From: Sclerodactyla briareus
Taxonomy: Eukaryota; Echinodermata; Holothuroidea; Dendrochirotida; Sclerodactylidae
Assembly: GCA_026419785.1 (NCBI GenBank)
Contig: JAODTK010003788.1
Location: 124,001 to 188,000 of the forward strand
DNA: 64,000 nucleotides
Direction: 5' to 3'
The position numbers and the translations under genes are program-made. Shown piece by piece: positions 57,852 to 64,000 of the stretch. Every line of letters starts with the position of its first letter. Positions within the stretch are counted from its first letter, which is position 1. The notes below the pieces were generated by a model. The model did no database searches, was not told the DNA's origin, and saw only the letters and a program-made list of their open reading frames with translations.

Positions 57852-58168
57852 CAGTAGCGTACCGATAGTTTTGTCTAGGGGGAGGGGGGGGGGGGGGGTT
57901 GAGTTCGGGACCCATTATTATAGCATCAACCCTCGCTATTGAATTGACTTAACATCAACCCTCGCTATTGAATGACAAATCAATGCAATTTATGGACCCC
58001 AGACACATGCTGTTGCCAAATTTAATAAACTACAGCTGTAAAACGTCTTCTGAACGGTAAAAAAGGGGTACTGTGTTTAAAATTCATTCCGTGTATCACA
58101 AGGGTCGAGAAGGAGGGGGAGGGTTCTGATTCTGAACCCCACCCCCACCCCCTCTGCGTACGCTACTG
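57852..58168. mobile_element. hAT-like non-autonomous DNA element, best-preserved copy
   Basis: Terminal inverted repeats CAGTAGCGTAC (57,852-57,862) and GTACGCTACTG (58,158-58,168) are perfect over 11 bp. The direct repeat GCATCAGG lies at both flanks (57,844-57,851 and 58,169-58,176). An 8-bp duplication with CAG...CTG ends is the hAT signature. Inside, a G-run lies near the left end (57,880-57,899) and CCCCACCCCCACCCCC near the right end, which are complementary, so the inverted repeats extend inward through a homopolymer that has expanded. A 25-bp internal duplication (CATCAACCCTCGCTATTGAA, twice) is present. Length is 317 bp, with no coding capacity; it would depend on a hAT transposase elsewhere. 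Confidence 0.85.
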
Positions 58169-58433
58169 GCATCAGGGCAAAATTCTAACACCAGCGAAGT
58201 ATCTCCTTCTTTCCGCGGATAGTGTCAAGAAATTACAAAGCATAAATACTGCCCCCGAAATGAACAACGTAACTCGAAGAGGGTGCCACCCCCATTTCGC
58301 GAAAATATCACTTTGACATGGCAAAATACCCTTCAACCACCAACAAATCAACATGCCGTCATTTTCTTTCAAAGAAAATGAATACAGGAGTGAAAATTCC
58401 ACCGGTGGATTGAACGTGCTCCAATCCCGAAAC

Positions 58434-58655
58434 CTTAGACAGAGGCCAATGGTCTTAGACAGAGGCCAATGGTCTCAGACAGAGGCCAATGGTCCTTAAC
58501 AGAGGCCAATGGTCTTAGACAGAGGCCAATGGTCTTAGACAGAGGCCAATGGTCTTAGACAGAGGCCAATGGTCTCAGACAGAGGCCAATGGTCTTAACA
58601 GAGGCCAATGGTCTCAGACAGAGGCCAATGGTCTTAGACAGAGGCCAATGGTCTT
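58434..58655. repeat. 20-bp minisatellite, 11 copies
   Basis: Unit CTTAGACAGAGGCCAATGGT with CTC for CTT in three copies and two short copies. The little divergence implies recent growth. It lies about 25 bp from the left limit of the TTAA-type element copy 2. Confidence 0.97.
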
Positions 58656-58680
58656 GCGAATATGACTTGACTTTTGGTAC

Positions 58681-59189
58681 TTTATAGTTATTACATTAGA
58701 CATACCGAAGCCAGGCTGATTCGAGTGAGCCGACAAGGTGCAATCAGCTATTGCAAAATTCATCTTGTGACATCTCAGAGGGAAGGGGGGGGGGCACACG
58801 TTCCCCTGTAATACAAAGTAAATGTTGAACATGTACCCCCTGTAACAAACGAACTATAGGTGGGATTCAGATAAAAACTTACAAATTTGTCAACAAATTT
58901 AAAATGTTAAAGAATGATCTCATTCTCTTCTAAGAGAATACCTGTATTCGTATACATGTATGTTGTCAAACCGCAAAAAGCAGCATTTACTGTGTATGAG
59001 TCTGTTGGCAGCCTTTGAATCGTTCCCCAGTGATGTCATAGATACCTCAAATTCCTTGAAGGTAAATTGAAATATTCTAACATGGCCAATGCTATAGAAC
59101 TTCCAAATTTGGGGTTTGTGGTTTCCACGTGCCCTCTTTCACCTGTGCTAGTTTGCAGGAAATCTGTTTACATGACAATTGGCCTTTAA
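58681..59189. mobile_element. TTAA-flanked non-autonomous DNA element, copy 2
   Basis: The right end, ACATGACAATTGGCCTTTAA (59,170-59,189), matches the end of copy 1 (49,680-50,244), and the body aligns along most of its length: GTGCAATCAGC, CTTGTGACATC, GTAATACAAAGTAAATGT, GTAAATTGAAATAT. The left end is decayed (TTTATAGTTATTACAT instead of TTAAAGTCCCGGTCATGT). A G-run at about 58,786-58,794 is specific to this copy. Confidence 0.55.
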
Positions 59190-61221
59190 GTACACAGTAA
59201 CGCTAAAAAACAGTGTTCGGGAATTAAACACTGTATGTAGCAATTAACTGTAGTCGGAAATAATGTTTGACTCCTAAATACTGCAGTCTTTAAAGTGGAT
59301 ATCATACTATCACCACTCCTCATTTGGTATGACTGAAGAATGTTCGAACCAGGGCCGAGTAAAACAATTTCACAGTACATTACAATACAAAAGAAATGTA
59401 CTAACCTCACCATTTCAATGTTCTACACTCGGAATCATTTGTTGGGTTGAATTGTTGAATAGGTCTATGTTATTGTATGTCGAAGAGAGTATTCAACAGC
59501 GGTACTCGGAAAATTAAACAGCGCCACTAATGGCAACTTCGCTGAAACGATGGCGCTATATTGCAACGCGGAGAATATCGGTTCGGCAACCTTGCTACGC
59601 GGAACTACCATGGCGCTATTATATCACTGTAGGCTGTCATTGCCTGTCTCGAGAAAACGGAGAACACGACAATATTTATAAGTTGAATTTCAGTTACCAA
59701 GAAATTACTTAGGAAGAGGTAACGGCTTAGGATGACATGAAGTAGATTTGCTGAGGAATCGTCCTGATCAAAATTACTTTTACGTCAAATGGCCAGGGCA
59801 AGAGATAAAGCAATGAGAATTTACAAGGTACTTTCTCGCGGTTAACCTGCCGCAGAGGAAAGAATCCCACATGATACGTCAACGGAAAAGGGGGTAAAAT
59901 TCTACGTAGAAAGCCATATTGATGTTTCCTTCATCGTTTTGTCAGTCTCTCACACACGGCCGTATTTTTATCTCCATCAGTCATCCTCTTCATTGAGTAT
60001 TCATGCCCATTCACGACAGCTCCCGGTAACCATGTTAGCTCTATGTTGTAACGTCGTCTGATCCAAGCCTCTTCAAGGTAGAGTCCGTTCGGTATGCCTC
60101 TAGACATTCACCGAACCACTAGCCATCCAAGCCACGGAGCAGAAAACAACTGTCGTCCCTTAGGGCGTCGTTGACCCATTCAAAACTGGAGAACTGCTCG
60201 TCATGGTGAGAGGAGGCGTCACCTGATAAAATATATGATAGCTACAATACAATACCATTAGCCAATCAGAAAGTACTCCCTAGCAGTGCTTTCAGCTGCT
60301 TACCTTCTCAACATTATCTCATGACGCAAAAAATATTTACCTAGCAGGGATTCGATCATTGATTTGTTGAAGGCAGATTAGGTGTATGATAGTTGTTGTT
60401 TTTTTTTCCTTATTGTATTAACGCTTTATTTCTCCATCTGTTAATTGACAAAACTTCGAGAGTGATAACCTCTACCTTGACACAATAATTGATAAGATAT
60501 TTACTATTTCTAGCGGTTTTGTAATTATGGGCGTCTTTGGATTTGACTTCTACCGGTACAGTTACTAAGTTTGATCATGTTGAAGAAGAACAGCTAACTT
60601 CGAGAATGATACATCACAGAGAAACTTGAAAACTGTGATTAGTAGTTTTGTTGGTCGGCGTGGACTCAATGACGCGAATTCTGACACATCATACAGTATT
60701 TTTTCTGACTTGCGTTGAATTCAACGAATGTTGTCCCTATAATCGAGTGACTGAAATCGAAACTGCACAATGACAACAACATTACGGCTAGTGTTACTGA
60801 CGCATTTCCCGAGATTTCCCAGTAAATCAACATATGTGCTCCATAAGTATTCTTTACAACATGAATGCAAATACATAGCAACACTTCTGTCACAAGACAG
60901 GTTAGGTTACGCGAACAATAGCGTCATGAATTCTTCAAAATTCGTAGTCGGTGTTGTATAAAAACAGATAATGACTATTTATTCTTATTGCATAGTTCAT
61001 ATTAATTAATTCGGGCCTTTCGGGGCCTCGTTGTGAATAGATACTGGTTACCAAGATTAAGGTGAGCGTGACTTGTACCTGGCGAAGTGAAGATATGAGG
61101 AGAATATAATAGCTACAATACAATATCACTAACCAATCAGAAAATGCCATCCGAAAAAGTGTTAGTGTTCCGCTTCACTGCACCTCGATCTGTACCTTAA
61201 TTGTGTGTGTGGTATTAATAA
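59190..61221. other. No gene recognised; one short dispersed duplication
   Basis: ATAGCTACAATACAATA followed by a CCAATCAGAAA word occurs at about 60,238-60,272 and again at about 61,108-61,142, same strand, with a few differences. The function is unknown. Otherwise only short open frames. Confidence 0.5.
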
Positions 61222-61305
61222 GGTGAAATGGTAGTGGGGTGAAATGGTAGTGGGGTGAAATGGTAGTGGGGTGAAATGGTAGTGGGGTGAAATTGTTTGG
61301 GGTGA
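61222..61305. repeat. 16-bp minisatellite, about 5 copies
   Basis: Four perfect GGTGAAATGGTAGTGG units followed by one or two decayed ones (GGTGAAATTGTTTGG, GGTGAAGTG). Confidence 0.95.
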
Positions 61306-62428
61306 AGTGACCTGCTCAGGTCAGGATGGTATTACGGGAGGTTCTCTGACAATACAGTGAGTACCTGATGAGTGTTGGGGGGGGGGGGGGGAGGGGGGTA
61401 AGAGCAGAGCAGAAAAACTGAGCACCGTTGTCACCTACGATGGACAGGGAAATAACCGTCGCCGTGGCAAGGTGACCGGGCAAGTGTCACTTAATTAGGC
61501 GTCAGTACAGCGAGGGAATGGATAGCGGCTAGAAATAATAGCGGCTGGAACTGAGAACAACTGGCAACTCTTAGAACGTTGACGTGGTCAAGTTATGTAT
61601 TACTGTATTAGTGTATCATTCTGTATTTTTATTGCAATATCTCGAGTCAGGCAGGACTTCCGGTGACTGGCCTATTTTCACACGATCTGGATCTGGTAGT
61701 CGGCAAACATCCACTGACGCATCACGCCAACAATGAGAGTCAGAAAGGTGGGTTACTGTTGGGGTCAGGATTTATAGAAGCTCCTCAGTTCACGTTTAAA
61801 CTCTATTATGAATAGACGTTAACTCGATTATGAATAGAGTCTGCTGTTAACAACCCAGGGTTGGTGGACACAATTTCCATTCAGGTATGGTAGCCGGAAA
61901 AAAAAGTTAGCTAAATTGTTACAACGTGGCTGAATAGACTTCTGGGTATGGTTCTCTTGAACCACGTTTGTTCCAGGTAACATAATTCAAGGGAGGTATG
62001 TCGACAAAGCATGGGTCAACATTTGGGACACCGCCGTCACTATTTCGGTCGAATAAAAGTCAGTTTGAAGTCAGAGTTGCTTAATATAGTGATCAGATTC
62101 AGAAGGATTCATAACCTACAAGGTCGATTTCCTCACTTCAACTGACTTTTAGTTCCATGGCAGTTCTAATCACTTTTTAGGTTTTTCAGAAACATAATCG
62201 ATTGGCAATATAGAACATGTCTAGCCACCGAATAGCTCACAGCTTATAAACTGCAGAACGGTCGGTGAACCCTACACTATTAGATATCGGGCTACTGCAC
62301 GAATTTTCTAAAAAGAAGTCGAGCCGGACAAATGTGACATGTGGTAAAAAATATAGATAGATGGATCTACTTTCGAATATCTGAGGACAGAGGGCAAACC
62401 ATATTCACCAATTCTTGTCAAAACCTAA
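61306..62428. other. No gene recognised; G-run
   Basis: A G-run at about 61,378-61,397 resembles the subterminal runs of the hAT-like family, but no terminal repeat is found next to it. A short repeated ATTATGAATAGA occurs at about 61,804 and 61,828. Confidence 0.45.
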
Positions 62429-63245
62429 TCGTAACCTGTGACCTATGCTGACCTCACATGACCTCGAACCGGACCACAAAGCAATAGGCATCAGTACTCA
62501 TCATGGGAAACTCACTTACCAAGTAGGGTCTAGTTATGTGTGTCCACAAGCTAAATTCGCTAAAATATCAGTTTTACACAATATCCCCATTTTCATCTTA
62601 CACAGATCCCTGCCCTACACCAAAAATAGGGTTCTTGTACTCCCCTTGAGGAAGCAGTATGTCAAATTTCAGCTTGATCGGACCAAGCGTTCTGGACATG
62701 ATTTGGCCTGAGGGGGTTTGCTGTCTTTGACCTATGGTGACTTCAGATTGACTTTTGGCCTGACCCAATAAAAGAGGGATCATGGTTATCACAATGAGCT
62801 TGAATCCTTTCAGGTGGGTAAAGTTATGCCTTACAAGGTAAAATTGCCTAAAATAAGTTTTCCCCCAAATGATCCCTGGTCGAAACACCAAAAACAACAG
62901 CATGCATGTAATTCCTAATAAGGAAAGCTGCCACCAAATCTCAGCTTACAACATCTGGACTCTGTCACAGGATTTTCAGACTTTGCCCTCTAATGACCTT
63001 TGACCTGACCCCAAAACAATAGGGGTCATGTATCCATTTTCGGGACCCCACATACCAAGTACGCGCTTCAATTCCATCCAGGTGGGGTCGAGTTATGCTC
63101 TTCATAAGTTAAATTGGCCAAAATATCATTTTTTCACGATCCCCCATTTCCCCCAAAATGATCGGATGAAGCATTCTCGACTTATCCTCTCCACAAGATT
63201 TTCAGCTGACCTCTACGCATTCAGATGACCTTTGACCGGCATAGT
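62429..63245. repeat. Three tandem units of about 235-285 bp with TGACCTTTGACC words
   Basis: Units begin near 62,440, 62,725 and 62,990. Each carries a TGACC...TGACC start, then CAATAGG or AAAGAGGGATCATGG-like, CCAAGTA or AGGTGGG with GTTATG, AAGTTAAATTGGCCAAAATA-like and CCCC-rich words, a GATC/TGATCGGA word near the middle, and a lysine-codon-poor tail. The last unit ends at GATGACCTTTGACCGG (~63,224-63,239). The units have diverged strongly. The style recalls the composite repeat at 2.8 and 23.5 kb, but the sequences are not the same. Open frames inside shift between units. Confidence 0.75.
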
Positions 63246-64000
63246 GGTTTGAGCTGAAAAGGAATGATAGGCTGATTACCCTCCAGGATCAAGGCTGTTA
63301 ATGGTTGATGCCCAAACCCTAATCAGATGTAGAGCACAGACCCTGATGCTGCACAGAAATATTCTGCTAATGGACAGGCATGACAGAATCACACAGCACA
63401 TACATACATGCAAGGACACACACAATCTCCCCCTAGACGTTCAGAGGAGCAATATAGTCTTGTCTGTAGCATGTTTAATACACGCTTATGGAGTGATGAA
63501 TACAAGAGACCATTGCTGATACCACTAAAACCCATTTATGGTATGAATTTTATTTCATGTCTTAATCTGTACAAGTTGACCTAATTTATGCAGGTTAACC
63601 TTAAAAATAAAGATCTAAGATATATATTTACTAGCATGCAAAATATATGAAGCTGAGCATGCAGTAATTCACCAAAATTTGTTCTGACTTTACACCATTG
63701 GTAAATGAGCAGGAATGCTATCACAATGGTAATCAGTTTGTCAAAAACAACGGTAGTTGTACAAAGCACCTCTCTTTTCTCAGTACACAGCTTGATGGCA
63801 CATTATTCATTACAAATTAGGTTCAAGTGGTGTACAGCAATCATGATTCAGTGTCCACCCTGAAGCATGTAGATTGAGGATTCTCAGCATGTACCCCCAT
63901 ATTACTTTACTCTCTATCACTCAAATGAAACCACACCTACACCTTTGTGGGTTTGTAACATGTACAAAGAGGTAACACAAGAGTGTGGTTTCAGCCCCTG
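63246..64000. other. No gene recognised
   Basis: Unique-looking sequence with one 72-residue open frame (63,301-63,519, plus strand) that I do not recognise. No element ends seen up to the window edge. Confidence 0.5.

Overview
The window reads as non-coding, repeat-rich DNA from a eukaryote, most likely a marine invertebrate and possibly an echinoderm. That guess rests on the mix of CR1/L2-like and jockey-like LINEs, hAT-like and TTAA-flanked non-autonomous DNA elements, tRNA-headed SINEs and long tandem repeats carrying TGACCTTTGACC-type words. It is an inference; no host gene or rRNA confirms it. Long open frames are few, and most lie inside tandem arrays or decayed LINE reverse transcriptases. 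I could not identify any complete host protein-coding gene. Three weak exon candidates (near 2.15-2.63 kb on the minus strand and 52.9 kb on the plus strand) are listed at low confidence.

Layout. 0-5.2 kb: a composite repeat with subunits of roughly 150 bp and a (CA)n tract, split by a hAT-like insertion (3,094-3,768), then TA and TAA microsatellites. 7.5-8.9 kb: a large 37-bp minisatellite. 10.3-12.3 kb: a minus-strand LINE whose decayed N-terminal half is visible only by reading all frames. 13.9-15.2 kb: a CR1-like fragment beside a dispersed repeat that recurs at 27-28.7 kb. 18.4-18.8 kb: a tRNA-headed SINE with a CAAAT-type tail. 19.1-23.3 kb: a minus-strand jockey-like LINE with endonuclease and reverse transcriptase, interrupted by a 622-bp insertion with 12-bp direct repeats at its ends. 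23.4-24.4 kb: a second copy of the composite repeat, with a tRNA-like head. 25.9-26.4 kb: a tandem array of about 78-bp units. 27.3-28.4 kb: an insertion with a recurring motif and a nearly perfect 23-bp-arm hairpin.

29.6-31.3 kb: a plus-strand CR1-like LINE. 36.7-38.4 kb: a minus-strand L2/CR1-like LINE whose catalytic ADD segment has expanded into about 30 copies of a 21-bp repeat. This is the most striking observation. A 31-bp minisatellite follows at once. 47.6-48.2 kb: a GC-rich array of about 41 bp. 49.7-50.2 and 58.7-59.2 kb: two copies of a TTAA-flanked element. 56.8-59.2 kb: a dense cluster of two hAT-like elements, two minisatellites and one TTAA element. 62.4-63.2 kb: three tandem units of about 270 bp. 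The remaining stretches hold nothing I can name.

The features do not form a pathway or operon. They record layered insertion, in which elements landed inside older repeats, followed by local tandem expansion in several cases. Boundaries of decayed elements are approximate, and family names rest on motifs read by eye, not on database comparison.
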